Below are positions 44,783 through 53,768 of a DNA stretch of 64,000 nt, piece by piece; positions within the stretch are counted from its first letter, which is position 1, and each line of letters begins with the position of its first letter. Under the pieces are notes generated by a model. The model did not search any database and had not been told where the DNA came from. It saw only the letters and a program-made list of their open reading frames with translations. The stretch is taken from the NCBI RefSeq assembly GCF_022900255.1, contig NZ_JALIRM010000016.1, forward strand, positions 1 to 64,000, in the 5' to 3' direction. Origin of the DNA: Lederbergia wuyishanensis (GTDB taxonomy: Bacteria; Bacillota; Bacilli; Bacillales; Bacillaceae_C). The position numbers were made by a program, and so were the translations under genes.

Positions 44783-45397
44783 ATGGTTAGTAATGTCAAG
44801 CTTCCAAAAACTGCGAGGAGCATTCGCTTCGCTGGTATGGCGTGCATCATCGGCGGATTACTATGGTCAGTGCTTGTTGGGGTTGAACAACTAAAGGAGC
44901 CGGTACCTTCAATAGTCAGTGGTTTACTGATACCTGTCCCGATGTTGCTAGGCATGGCGTGCGGTCCCCTAGGCATGCTCATATTCAGACCTAGCGGGAG
45001 CAGGCGAATGAAGCGGGTCGGGCTCATCGGCACGATTATCACTCTGCTGGGGGTATGTTCTTATCTGGCAACTACTTTGTCAAAATACATCGTAGGGTAT
45101 GAAATAGAGTTCTTTTATCCCGTAGGAGCATTACTGGTTGGAGTCGGTATGCTAACTCTTGGAATTGCGGTTTTCGTTGCTCGATGGTTGTCGGGATGGC
45201 GTCGTATCGCGCCGCTCTTGGTTGGGTTGTACTACGTAGGGATGATCCCGTTTCAAATTATCTTCTTTATTATTCCTAACGGGCAACCTTCTCCTATACT
45301 ACTCGGGTTTTGGAGCGTCGCATGGATTCTATTCGGATATGCTATCTGGTCTAGCGCTTCTACCTTGGAACAGTTGCCAGGTAGAGAAGCAGAATAG
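44783..45397 (+). CDS. Six-helix membrane protein of unknown function
   Basis: About 204 residues with six hydrophobic segments (FAGMACIIGGLLWSVLVGVEQ, GLIGTIITLLGVCSYLATT, PVGALLVGVGMLTLGIAVFV and others) and basic loops (RPSGSRRMKRVG). No family recognised. ATG 44783 has AAGGTG upstream. The GC content is visibly higher than that of the neighbours, hinting at transfer. It lies next to the displaced rpsI end. Confidence 0.65.
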   Translation: MVSNVKLPKTARSIRFAGMACIIGGLLWSVLVGVEQLKEPVPSIVSGLLIPVPMLLGMACGPLGMLIFRPSGSRRMKRVGLIGTIITLLGVCSYLATTLSKYIVGYEIEFFYPVGALLVGVGMLTLGIAVFVARWLSGWRRIAPLLVGLYYVGMIPFQIIFFIIPNGQPSPILLGFWSVAWILFGYAIWSSASTLEQLPGREAE

Positions 45398-45460
45398 TAA
45401 ACGAGAAAGCCCTATAGACATCAGATAAGCGGAAAAGGACGATGAGATAGTTTTCAAAAA

Positions 45461-45584
45461 ATAAAAACAGGCTATCTCATCATAAACGAGATGGCCTGTA
45501 AACGTTGATATATCAATATTTTTATTGAGTTTAACGTTTTGAGAACTGTGGAGCGCGACGTGCACCTTTAAGACGGTATTTTTT
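45461..45584 (-). pseudogene. Displaced 3' end of rpsI with its terminator
   Basis: On the minus strand bases 45584-45529 encode [17 protein letters not shown] plus stop, identical to the end of the real RpsI except Gly to Arg. The next 68 bases match the real downstream region, including the terminator (ACAGGC...GCCTGT at 45465-45497 against ACAGAC...GTCTGT at 52483-52515, a compensated base pair). Similarity stops sharply at 45584. Overall about 110 of 124 positions agree by eye. This is a direct repeat flanking 45585-52478. Confidence 0.88.
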
Positions 45585-45666
45585 ACAAATAACAAATCTG
45601 TTCTGCTCTGTCGCTTAGTTCATACTACTATATGATATAAGACAAATTTCATTATCTATTATCATA

Positions 45667-46845
45667 TTAGAATGATGTCATTACTTTCTTTTTGTTCATG
45701 AATAAAGACGAAGAATAGACTATTAGGAAAGCCACCATGATAAGGGCTGAAACCAGATAGATTGAACTATAATTTAGTTTTGCAGCAACTAACCCCATAA
45801 TAGCGGACCCTCCTCCAATTCCTATATCAAGTGAATTATAAAACATGGAGGTTGCCTTTAAATAACGATCTGGTGTCGTTTTATTCAATACCCAAGCCTG
45901 TAAAGCAGGGAATAAAGCTCCTTGCCCCATTCCATATAAACATGCAGCACTTAATAAGCCATACAATGTAGTGGATTGATACAATAAAATAAATCCAATT
46001 ATCATCGATATGGAACTTGGAATTATTACCCAAACAGGACCTATTCGGTCAAAAGTTTTTCCTGAAATGAATCGAATCAAAAATGCACTTATTGTGTTAA
46101 TAAAATAAAACCATGCTACGCCCTCAATATTTAGTTCTTTAGCATAAAGTGCCATAAAGCTCATAACTCCACCCATACATGCACCCATTAACAGAATTAG
46201 GAAAGAAGGAATAATGGCAGTTGGATCAATCATTGGCTGTAATAAGTTTTGTTCTTTTTGATTTTCTTTCTTTTTACTTTCCGGAAAAGAAATGAAACTA
46301 ACACAAACTAAGAATAAAAGTACACTAGCACCTGCTGTTATAAATAATATTATAGGATGATAAGAATTAATTAACCACAAACCGACAAACGGCGATATCG
46401 CCAATGCAATGGTAGTACCATTTCCAATCATCCCTATTCCTTCTCCCCTTCTTTCATTTGGAATGATCTCTGCTGCTAATGTAGTAAGAATGGTAATAGA
46501 CAAACCTAAACCAAAACCATGAAAAATACGAAGGGAAAGAGCAAGATAAAAGTTGTTCGCGATGTAATAACCAAGAGTTGAAATTAAACATATAAGAATA
46601 GAGCTCACTAATACTTTCTTTCTTCCAAATCGATTTGTAAAAATCTCAGTAAAAAAGCGAATAAATACTGCTGAAAATGTAAAACTACCGATAATCAAAC
46701 CTATCTGTGAGGTATTAAACCCACTTTGGTTTGATAAAAAAAGTGGAAGTGTAGGCAATAATATATCGAATGCAAAAAAAGAAAAAGCATTCGCTAACAT
46801 GAGTAAAAAAAATATTTTTGTCCAGAGTGATGTCTTTTTCGACAT
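45667..46845 (-). CDS. MFS transporter
   Basis: Major facilitator protein of 392 residues with 12 membrane segments and the loop 2-3 motif RFFTEIFTNRFGRKKVL. The family suggests drug/proton antiport, but no substrate can be given. AAAGGG lies upstream of the ATG. First gene inside the segment bounded by rpsI copies. Confidence 0.88.
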   Translation of the reverse strand: MSKKTSLWTKIFFLLMLANAFSFFAFDILLPTLPLFLSNQSGFNTSQIGLIIGSFTFSAVFIRFFTEIFTNRFGRKKVLVSSILICLISTLGYYIANNFYLALSLRIFHGFGLGLSITILTTLAAEIIPNERRGEGIGMIGNGTTIALAISPFVGLWLINSYHPIILFITAGASVLLFLVCVSFISFPESKKKENQKEQNLLQPMIDPTAIIPSFLILLMGACMGGVMSFMALYAKELNIEGVAWFYFINTISAFLIRFISGKTFDRIGPVWVIIPSSISMIIGFILLYQSTTLYGLLSAACLYGMGQGALFPALQAWVLNKTTPDRYLKATSMFYNSLDIGIGGGSAIMGLVAAKLNYSSIYLVSALIMVAFLIVYSSSLFMNKKKVMTSF

Positions 46846-46941
46846 GGCACATAACCCTTTCTTGAAAATTGAAAAAATTCAAGGGACTAACCCATTTATG
46901 TTTGTCTACTTAGACATCACATAACTGATTTATGCTTGATC

Positions 46942-47787
46942 TTAATCAAAATTAGTGCTGTCTGACACTTCACGCCAAGCCTCATACTCGGAGCAGCGGT
47001 TCTGTAGATATTGACTGATAAAACCCGCTAGACCAGTACCGACTAACAAGCGTAAAGGAGGATTAGAATCATTAATTACTGTCATCAGTCCCCTGGCAAG
47101 CTTTGCTGGGTCACCAGATTGTTGTTGGTGTCCCGAAAAATAGAAATTCCGCATCATTTCACGTTGTTTTTTATAGTCGGCAATCTCGATATCAGAAAAT
47201 TTAGCAGAAGTCTGTTCATTAACAAAGTCTGTACGGAAAGGACCCGGCTCAACTAGCATACAACGAATTCCGAATCCTTTCAATTCCATGTTCAGGCCCT
47301 CAATCCACCCTTCCAAAGCGAACTTAGAGGCACTATACACAGAGCCTCCCTCTAAAGATGTGATTCCCATAGCTGAACTGAACACAATAATTGTGCCTGA
47401 GCCTTGCTTGCGCATGGTCGGTAATATGGTACGCGTAAGTTTCATAGTCCCAAATACATTGGTTTCCATCTGTTGACGAACGAGCCCTTCAGATGTTTCT
47501 TCAAAATATCCCAGCTGAGCGTATCCAGCATTATTGACCAGCACATCAATAGTTCCGAACCGCTCCAAGGCAGCTTTAACAGAAGATTGTACCTTTCCCT
47601 CATTTGTTATATCCAGACTCGTGATCAACAGGTTTGGAGATTCACCTAGAGTTTTTTCCATCCCTTCTGTTTTACGCGCTGTAGCGACAACTTTGTATCC
47701 TTTATTCAAGGCTTCTTTGGCGATAGCTGCGCCTATCCCCTTGTTCGCTCCTGTAATAAACCATACTTGTTCACTGCTCTTTTTCAT
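46942..47787 (-). CDS. Short-chain dehydrogenase/reductase
   Basis: SDR of 281 residues: cofactor motif TGANKGIG, NNAG in DVLVNNAGYAQ, catalytic Ser in VFSSAMG, and YSASK. The acidic/basic pattern after the second strand (ATARKTE) suggests NADPH. ATG 47787 follows AAGGAGAG; the longer frame is not needed. It is divergent from an AraC-type gene that would be its regulator, a common pairing in Bacillus. Confidence 0.9.
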   Translation of the reverse strand: MKKSSEQVWFITGANKGIGAAIAKEALNKGYKVVATARKTEGMEKTLGESPNLLITSLDITNEGKVQSSVKAALERFGTIDVLVNNAGYAQLGYFEETSEGLVRQQMETNVFGTMKLTRTILPTMRKQGSGTIIVFSSAMGITSLEGGSVYSASKFALEGWIEGLNMELKGFGIRCMLVEPGPFRTDFVNEQTSAKFSDIEIADYKKQREMMRNFYFSGHQQQSGDPAKLARGLMTVINDSNPPLRLLVGTGLAGFISQYLQNRCSEYEAWREVSDSTNFD

Positions 47788-47969
47788 ATGTCTTCTCTCC
47801 TTATTTAATTTTGTTGAGATTGTTCTTGTATATGGCACAAGTTTATTATCCAATAAGACAAAAAAATCCATTATCTGATTTGTCTTTAATGATTGCCTAA
47901 TTCTCTACTATCACTAACAATCTAAGCTTATAAGCTCTATAATAAAGTCAAAACAACAAGGAGGAGTCT

Positions 47970-48885
47970 ATATTCGAGGAAATACGCAAACGACAGGAGG
48001 AACTCGTTAATCTCATAGAGAGTTATTCGGGACAGGACGGATTTTACCAGACAGATATCCCTTCTTTATTTTTTGCTCGATTGTCTAATGTAACTGATCC
48101 TGCTTACAGAATTTACGCGTCATCCTTCTGCTTTATTGCCCAAGGTTTGAAAGAGATATTGCTAGTGGAAGAACAATTCAAATATGGTCCTTCCGACTAC
48201 CTAATTACATCTATGAATTTACCTGTAATCGGACAGGTCACAAAAGCTTCTGCCGATGTTCCATATCTGAGTTTAAGACTTGATTTTTCTCATATGGAAA
48301 TTTTAGAAGTTTTAAATAACTCAAAAATCCAAATAGCCTCTAAGGATAGTGCACAACGAGCATTATTTGTCGGAAAAATCGAGTTAAATGTACTGGATTC
48401 ATTACTTCGATTAGTTCGTTTGCTATACAGCCCTGATGATATTCCATACCTTGCTCCTATTTATAAAAGAGAATTACTATATAGACTTCTGCAGGGACAA
48501 TATGGAATTGCACTAGCACAAATCGCACTAGAAGGGAGCAGCACCTATCGAATTAGAGACGTTATCGAACATATCAATTAACTACGATAAGCCTTTAAGA
48601 ATTGAAGGTCTGGCAGATATAGCTAGTATGAGCGTATCTGCATTTCACAAACACTTCAAAGAGGTAACCACTATGAGTCCAATTCAGTTCCAAAAACAGG
48701 TCAGATTACAGGAAGCCAAGCGACTTTTAATGTCTGAATCAACAGATGCTGCTGATGTGGCATTCAGAGTTTGTTACGAAAGTCCCTCGCAATTTAGCCG
48801 GGAGTATTCCCGCATGTTTGGGTTCCCACCAATAGAAGATATTAGGCGCCTGAGAGAGCAATACAACCAAAAGGTAGATGCATGA
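47970..48885 (+). pseudogene. Broken AraC-family regulator gene
   Basis: The frame EEIRKRQEELVNLIESY, then an AraC_N cupin-like domain (PSLFFARLSNVTDPAYRIYA to KIQIASKDSAQR), breaks at a TAA at 48579-48581. Removing one T at about 48578 restores HINNYDKPLRIEGLADIASM and the two-helix AraC DNA-binding domain to residue A at 48882. The expected start codon, behind AAGGAGGAG, reads ATA instead of ATG. Two lesions suggest a real pseudogene, though a sequencing error at the frameshift is possible. Confidence 0.8.
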
Positions 48886-49095
48886 ACCCCTTGCCTATAG
48901 GGTTCATACCTATTTTCAATAATAGTTTCCTGGTAATTTTATCCTCCCACTAAAAACAATGGCATCTATTAGTGGATTGTTTGACATCTAATTTTTATGA
49001 AATATCGATCCTTTGATTGTCAAAATAATCATTTTCAAGAGAATAATTAGATTCAAAAGTATTTTTTGGCATAAAAAAAGACCCCCAACCAGTGA

Positions 49096-49146
49096 CTGAA
49101 CCCCGAATAGCGGACACCTTAAAATAGTGCCCTATTCGGGGTTCAG
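49096..49146. repeat. Perfect 15-bp inverted repeat, possible IS ends
   Basis: CTGAACCCCGAATAG (49096-49110) and CTATTCGGGGTTCAG (49132-49146) surround 21 bases; GGACAC and GTGCCC follow inward. The ends resemble terminal repeats of IS3-type elements, here with no transposase between. It lies in the 338-base gap between the araC pseudogene and nanE, which otherwise shows no gene. Confidence 0.55.
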
Positions 49147-49223
49147 TTCAAACACAAGAGTCATTTTTATTTTGAAACATAATGCTTTTTTATAACTAAT
49201 TTTATCCTATCCGTTTTATATAA

Positions 49224-49916
49224 TTACTTTTGGATAGCATCAACGAATCTTTTTGTAATCTGCTGTGGTCTAGTAATTGCTCCGCCTACTACCACTGCAT
49301 GGACATTGCTTTCTATTAAGGAACGAGCGATTTCAGGGGTGGATACATTTCCTTCTGCAATAACTTTTGCCCTTTTCACCTGTTTTATGATTTCTTTAAT
49401 TACTTCATAATTATTATGGTCAATTTTCAATCCTTGTGTTTCCATAGTGTATCCATATAAAGTTGGTGCAACAATATCAAATCCAAGTTTGTCTGCATAT
49501 ATAGCTTCCTCAACGGAGGAAACATCAGCCATCAAAATAATATTTGGATATTTTGCTTTTATTTCCTTATAAAATTGCTCTAATGTGCTGCCATCAGGTC
49601 TAATACGGGCAGTGGCATCAGTCGCTATAATTTCTGATCCTGTTTCCATCAAAGCATCGATTTCATTCATAGTTGGAGTGATAAACACGGGATGATCTCT
49701 GTATACCTGTTTGATAATTCCAATAACAGGAAGTTCAACCTGCTTTTTAATTTCCAAAATATCAGATACAGAGTTGGCACGAATCCCTATTGCCCCTCCT
49801 TCTTTAGCAGCTACTGCCATACGTCCCATAATAAATGAGCTGTGTAAGGGTTCACCTTCTAATGCCTGACAGGAGACGATTAATCCTTTAAATAGCTGAT
49901 CTAATACTGATTGCAT
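49224..49916 (-). CDS. nanE: N-acetylmannosamine-6-phosphate 2-epimerase
   Basis: NanE of 230 residues: TIM barrel with [34 protein letters not shown] and [21 protein letters not shown]. It converts ManNAc-6-P to GlcNAc-6-P. It is the third gene of a group with two PTS proteins, so the transported sugar is probably ManNAc or a related amino sugar delivered as 6-phosphate. AAGGAAG precedes the ATG. Confidence 0.94.
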   Translation of the reverse strand: MQSVLDQLFKGLIVSCQALEGEPLHSSFIMGRMAVAAKEGGAIGIRANSVSDILEIKKQVELPVIGIIKQVYRDHPVFITPTMNEIDALMETGSEIIATDATARIRPDGSTLEQFYKEIKAKYPNIILMADVSSVEEAIYADKLGFDIVAPTLYGYTMETQGLKIDHNNYEVIKEIIKQVKRAKVIAEGNVSTPEIARSLIESNVHAVVVGGAITRPQQITKRFVDAIQK

Positions 49917-49943
49917 TTATTACACTTCCTTATATGATAGATT

Positions 49944-51491
49944 CTAATCTAATTGACCCAAGTATTCTTCAACTTCGTTTTTTACAACCGTAACTTGTGG
50001 GCCATAAATAATTTGTACGCCATTTCCTTTTTTAACGATTCCTTTTGAACCTGTTTGTTTAATAATACTCTCATCAAATAATGATTCATCTTTGACTGTT
50101 ACACGTAAACGAGTTGCACAGCAATCCACTATATCGATATTTTGCGATCCGCCTAAACCTGCAACAATTGTTTTAGCACGCTCAGTTGCAGCTACTTGAT
50201 TAGTGGGAGATGTCTGTTTTTCATCATCTTCACGTCCAAGGACTTTATAATTCTTTTTCCTAATTAAAAACTTAAATGTAAAGTAATATAAGAAGAACCA
50301 AGGAATCCCTACAAATAACACATAAATCCAGTTTGTTTTATCCACACCTTGGAGGATACCAAAAAGAATAAAATCGATGAACCCTCCCGAGAAGGTTTGT
50401 CCAACTGTGATATTAAAGATATCAGCCATCATAAAAGCTAAACCATCAAATAGTGCATGGACAACATAGAGAACTGGAGCCACAAATAAAAAGCTGAATT
50501 CCAGTGGTTCAGTTATTCCTGTTAAAAATGAAGTCAAGGCAGCAGATAAGAGAATCCCTGCGACTAGTTTCTTATTTTTCGGTTTCGCACAATGATAAAT
50601 TGCTAGTGCTGCTCCTGGGAGGCCAAACATCATGGTAATAAACCTACCAGACATAAACCTGGAAACTCCCTCGTAATAATGTTCTGTGTTTGGATCTGCT
50701 AATTGCGCAAAGAAGATGTTTTGAGTACCACTAACAATTTTTCCGCCAATCTCCATTGTGCCACCTAAGGCTGTTTGCCAAAATGGTAAATAGAAAATAT
50801 GGTGTAGCCCTAAAGGACCAAGCATCCGTAAAACAAAGCCATAGATTAATGTTCCAATTACACCAGAGCTGGTTACCAACGAACCTAATTGGTTAATAAA
50901 TAGCTGAACAAAAGGCCAAACAACAAAAAGAATTGCCCCAGCAATGATCGATGTAAAGGATACGACTATCGGAATAAACCTTGAGCCCCCAAAAAAACCT
51001 AACACTTGGGGAAGCTGGATTTTATTATATTTATTGTGTAGCAAAGCGGCTATTATCCCAATAATAATCCCGCCAAACACCCCTGTTTCCAAGGTCTGGA
51101 TACCAACTGCCATCCCCTGTCCAGCTCCAGCTAAATTATCTTTAGCAAGCTTCCCAGTAATAGAGAGCAATGCACTTATTGTACTATTCATTACAAAATA
51201 TCCAATCATGGCAGCCAGTCCAGCTGTCCCTTTATCGGAACGCGCTAAACCTACCGCGACACCAACGGCAAAAATGATAGGTAAGTTTGCAAATACGATA
51301 TTACCTGCAGAACTCATAATCGTAAAAATGGCTTGAAGCCATGTAATATCTAAAAATGGATACGCTGAAACGGTATTTGGATTTGATAGCGCACCACCGA
51401 TTCCTAGCAGAAGACCTGCAGCTGGTAAGACAGCTATAGGCAACATAAAGGACTTTCCAAATTGCTGTGCCTTTTCAAAAAATTTCTTCAT
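49944..51491 (-). CDS. PTS transporter subunit IICB, glucose/amino-sugar family
   Basis: EIICB of 515 residues: IIC domain with about ten membrane segments (GKSFMLPIAVLPAAGLLLGIG at the start, TGITEPLEFSFLFVAPVLYV near the end) and a C-terminal IIB domain with phosphorylated Cys in IDIVDCCATRLRVTV. No IIA is attached; a separate IIA gene lies upstream. The nanE neighbour suggests ManNAc or GlcNAc rather than glucose. AAAGGAGTG precedes the ATG. A stable hairpin lies 47 bases upstream. Confidence 0.92.
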   Translation of the reverse strand: MKKFFEKAQQFGKSFMLPIAVLPAAGLLLGIGGALSNPNTVSAYPFLDITWLQAIFTIMSSAGNIVFANLPIIFAVGVAVGLARSDKGTAGLAAMIGYFVMNSTISALLSITGKLAKDNLAGAGQGMAVGIQTLETGVFGGIIIGIIAALLHNKYNKIQLPQVLGFFGGSRFIPIVVSFTSIIAGAILFVVWPFVQLFINQLGSLVTSSGVIGTLIYGFVLRMLGPLGLHHIFYLPFWQTALGGTMEIGGKIVSGTQNIFFAQLADPNTEHYYEGVSRFMSGRFITMMFGLPGAALAIYHCAKPKNKKLVAGILLSAALTSFLTGITEPLEFSFLFVAPVLYVVHALFDGLAFMMADIFNITVGQTFSGGFIDFILFGILQGVDKTNWIYVLFVGIPWFFLYYFTFKFLIRKKNYKVLGREDDEKQTSPTNQVAATERAKTIVAGLGGSQNIDIVDCCATRLRVTVKDESLFDESIIKQTGSKGIVKKGNGVQIIYGPQVTVVKNEVEEYLGQLD

Positions 51492-51537
51492 AGTTGCTCA
51501 CTCCTTTTCATGTTGTATATTTACAAGATAGCCAAAA

Positions 51538-51570
51538 GAAAGCACATTCTATATTCACGAATGTGCTTTC
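51538..51570 (-). promoter_or_regulatory. Hairpin in the leader of the PTS IICB gene
   Basis: GAAAGCACATTC (51538-51549) pairs with GAATGTGCTTTC (51559-51570), a 12-bp perfect stem. On the minus strand it is followed by TTTTGG only, so it is a weak terminator or attenuator between the IIA and IICB genes. Confidence 0.5.
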
Positions 51571-51599
51571 AAGACTTTTCATCAATGTCTACAATTTCT

Positions 51600-51613
51600 T
51601 GAAATGGTTTTCA
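51600..51613. promoter_or_regulatory. cre-like site between PTS IIA and IICB genes
   Basis: TGAAATGGTTTTCA resembles the CcpA site TGAAAGCGTTTTCA but lacks the central CG. Carbon catabolite repression of this PTS would be normal; the match is imperfect. Confidence 0.35.
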
Positions 51614-51675
51614 TCCTTATAAAGGGCTTTATTCTTTTACTTGCTGTTGAGAAAGTGATGGTTATCCTATACTTC

Positions 51676-52221
51676 CTAGAATTGTAAGGATAAAATCCCG
51701 CTCTCACCTTGTTTTGTTTTCCCTTGTTTTATCAAGTTAATTTTCGTAGCATTTGTGAAAACTATCGCTGTAACAGTTGAAGGCGCTGATTTTTTAATGA
51801 AATCAAGATCAAACTTCAAAATTTCTTTTCCTTTTGTAACCTTCTCGCCTTCTTCTACGACAACCGTAAAACCTTCACCCTTTAGATTGACCGTATCCAT
51901 GCCAATATGGATGAGAATTTCCAAACCCTGTTTTGATTTAATTCCTATCGCATGTTTAGTTGGAAAGACATTCAAAATTTCACCATCGACTGGTGATACT
52001 ACCGAACCACTTGCAGGGATAATCGCAAATCCATCCCCCATCATTTTCTGAGAGAAAACTTCATCTTCAACTTCAGTGATTGGAATGATTTCTCCCTCAA
52101 TTGGCATCACAAATTCTTGATCGTTTAGTATTTTTTCTGCGGATGTTACATCATCTTTAGACTCTGCTGCATGATTTGATTTATTCTTATTTTTTCCCTT
52201 TAAAAAACCAAACAGATTCAA
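51676..52221 (-). CDS. PTS IIA component, glucose family
   Basis: IIA(Glc)-type protein of 181 residues with active His in LIHIGMDTVNLKG and the paired VVSPVDGEI. A Lys/Asn-rich N-terminus of about 35 residues precedes the domain. It would phosphorylate the IICB protein next door. AAAGGAGTG precedes the ATG, and a HutC-type operator lies about 60 bases upstream. Confidence 0.92.
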   Translation of the reverse strand: MNLFGFLKGKNKNKSNHAAESKDDVTSAEKILNDQEFVMPIEGEIIPITEVEDEVFSQKMMGDGFAIIPASGSVVSPVDGEILNVFPTKHAIGIKSKQGLEILIHIGMDTVNLKGEGFTVVVEEGEKVTKGKEILKFDLDFIKKSAPSTVTAIVFTNATKINLIKQGKTKQGESGILSLQF

Positions 52222-52282
52222 TCCACTCCTTTTATATTTATATTTCCCTCTAAAAAAGAAAATATTAGAACTGAATAGATAC

Positions 52283-52299
52283 AGTTGTCTATACCAACT
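52283..52299. promoter_or_regulatory. GntR/HutC (NagR-like) operator before the PTS genes
   Basis: AGTTGTCTATACCAACT contains GTCTATAC, an exact match to the HutC-subfamily core GTNTANAC, in near-symmetric flanks AGTTG and CAACT. NagR of B. subtilis uses this type of site at amino-sugar genes. No gntR gene is in the window, so the repressor would be encoded elsewhere. The rest of the 325-base gap is AT-rich, with one weak hairpin at about 52393-52410. Confidence 0.6.
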
Positions 52300-52482
52300 T
52301 AATTAAGCATACGATTAGCGATTTAACCATTTCTTTTAATTTGCATCTTCCTGTTCTTTTATTGCTTAGGATTTGGATTGGTCTTAAAATAAGGCCAAAT
52401 TCCTTTTGGCTTTTTCATAAAGATATGTTTTCATAAAATAATTACATTCAATCTTCATTCACTAACTTTTCCACAAACAAAA

Positions 52483-52515
52483 ACAGACTATCTCATCATC
52501 AGTGAGATAGTCTGT
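52483..52515 (-). terminator. Terminator after rpsI
   Basis: ACAGACTATCTCA (52483-52495) pairs perfectly with TGAGATAGTCTGT (52503-52515); on the minus strand it is followed by TTTTTG. Confidence 0.85.
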
Positions 52516-52546
52516 AAACGTTGATATATAAATGTTTTTACAAAAA

Positions 52547-52939
52547 TTAACGTTTTGAGAACTGTGGCGCGCGACGTGCACCTTTAAGACCGTATTTTTT
52601 ACGTTCTTTCATACGTGGGTCACGAGTTAATAATCCTGCACGCTTAAGTGTTCCACGGTATTCAGGATCTGCTTCAAGCAATGCGCGAGCGATTCCGTGA
52701 CGGATAGCTCCTGCTTGACCTGTATAACCGCCGCCTTTTACAGAAACAAGAACGTTGTAGTTTCCTACTGTTTCAGTTGCTGCTAGTGGCTGTTTAATGA
52801 CTTCGCGTAAAGCTGCGAATGGAATATAGTCTTCTACATCACGATCGTTAATAATGATACGGCCTTCGCCTGGTACTAAACGTACGCGGGCAACAGAGCT
52901 TTTACGGCGACCTGTACCATAGTATTGAACTTGTGCCAA
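52547..52939 (-). CDS. rpsI: 30S ribosomal protein S9
   Basis: RpsI of 130 residues, ending [17 protein letters not shown] as in all Bacillus S9. The start is TTG with GGGAGGG upstream. It follows rplM in the L13-S9 operon. The last 18 codons and the terminator are duplicated at 45461, in the same orientation. Confidence 0.99.
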   Translation of the reverse strand: MAQVQYYGTGRRKSSVARVRLVPGEGRIIINDRDVEDYIPFAALREVIKQPLAATETVGNYNVLVSVKGGGYTGQAGAIRHGIARALLEADPEYRGTLKRAGLLTRDPRMKERKKYGLKGARRAPQFSKR

Positions 52940-52959
52940 TGTAATGCCCTCCCTTTAAT

Positions 52960-53397
52960 TTACCCGCGAAGCTCGTATACTTCCGGTTTTTGTGCTTCAT
53001 GTGGATGCTCAGATCCAGCGTATACATGCAATTTTTTACCCATTTGACGACCTAAAGAACCTTTAGGAAGCATGCCTTTAATTGCAAGCTCAAGCATTTT
53101 TGTTGGATACTTTGCACGCATTTCTCCAGCAGTTCTAGTTTTTAATCCACCAGCGAATCCTGAATGGCGATAATAGATTTTGTCAGATAGTTTCTTACCA
53201 GTCAATTCGATTTTATCAGCATTAATAAGAATTACATGATCGCCAGTATCAACATGTGGCGTGAAAGTTGGTTTATGTTTACCGCGCAAAATGGACGCAA
53301 CTTCTGATGCAAGACGACCAAGAGTTTTGCCTTCAGCGTCTACAACGTACCATTTACGTTCGATTTCACTGGCTTTAGCCATATACGTAGTACGCAT
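52960..53397 (-). CDS. rplM: 50S ribosomal protein L13
   Basis: RplM of 145 residues ([20 protein letters not shown] to [12 protein letters not shown]). AGGAGGG precedes the ATG. First gene of the rplM-rpsI operon, with its own promoter and an L13-leader-like hairpin, so it can be expressed apart from truA upstream. Confidence 0.99.
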   Translation of the reverse strand: MRTTYMAKASEIERKWYVVDAEGKTLGRLASEVASILRGKHKPTFTPHVDTGDHVILINADKIELTGKKLSDKIYYRHSGFAGGLKTRTAGEMRAKYPTKMLELAIKGMLPKGSLGRQMGKKLHVYAGSEHPHEAQKPEVYELRG

Positions 53398-53447
53398 TGA
53401 TTACCCTCCTAAATTTTACAAAATTCCAAGTTCGTATTTATTTCAAT

Positions 53448-53474
53448 CACAATAAGTTTCCGGGGCTTATCGTG
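53448..53474 (-). ncRNA. L13 leader-like RNA hairpin
   Basis: On the minus strand CACGATAAG (53474-53466) pairs with CTTATTGTG (53456-53448) around CCCCGGAAA. This is the shape and sequence style of the Firmicutes L13 leader (Rfam RF00555), where L13 is thought to bind its own mRNA leader. It lies between a good promoter and the rplM start. Confidence 0.65.
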
Positions 53475-53498
53475 GGGTTAAAAACAATACCATAGGAT

Positions 53499-53527
53499 AT
53501 GATATCGTTTTTGACAAGCAAAGTCAA
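53499..53527 (-). promoter_or_regulatory. Promoter of rplM-rpsI
   Basis: On the minus strand TTGACT (53522-53527), 17 bases, TATCAT (53499-53504). The predicted start lies about 20 bases upstream of the L13-leader hairpin. Confidence 0.65.
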
Positions 53528-53768
53528 GATTTTTTTGAACGCCAGGTGAAGTTGTTTCATAAAAAAATTTACTATTGAACTTGTGTAATAATTACGAAAG
53601 TCGAGAAAACGGCAATATTCTTTTTTGAATTCGTGCGAATATCCCGATATTTGTGCATTCATTAGTAAAACCATGCAATTACGGGAAAGTGCTCTTAAGC
53701 ATTTATTGAAAATGCAGGATTAGTACGTTGATGGATCTATCGTGACGATTTAATAAGTTTTATCACGA

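Noticed and set aside
45329-45595. Minus-strand frame of 88 codons across the rpsI remnant
   Set aside because: It reads the rpsI copy in the wrong frame and continues into the convergent membrane-protein gene.
45585-52478. Complete integrative element or prophage
   Set aside because: No integrase, relaxase, replication or phage structural gene is present; only the flanking repeats suggest former mobility.
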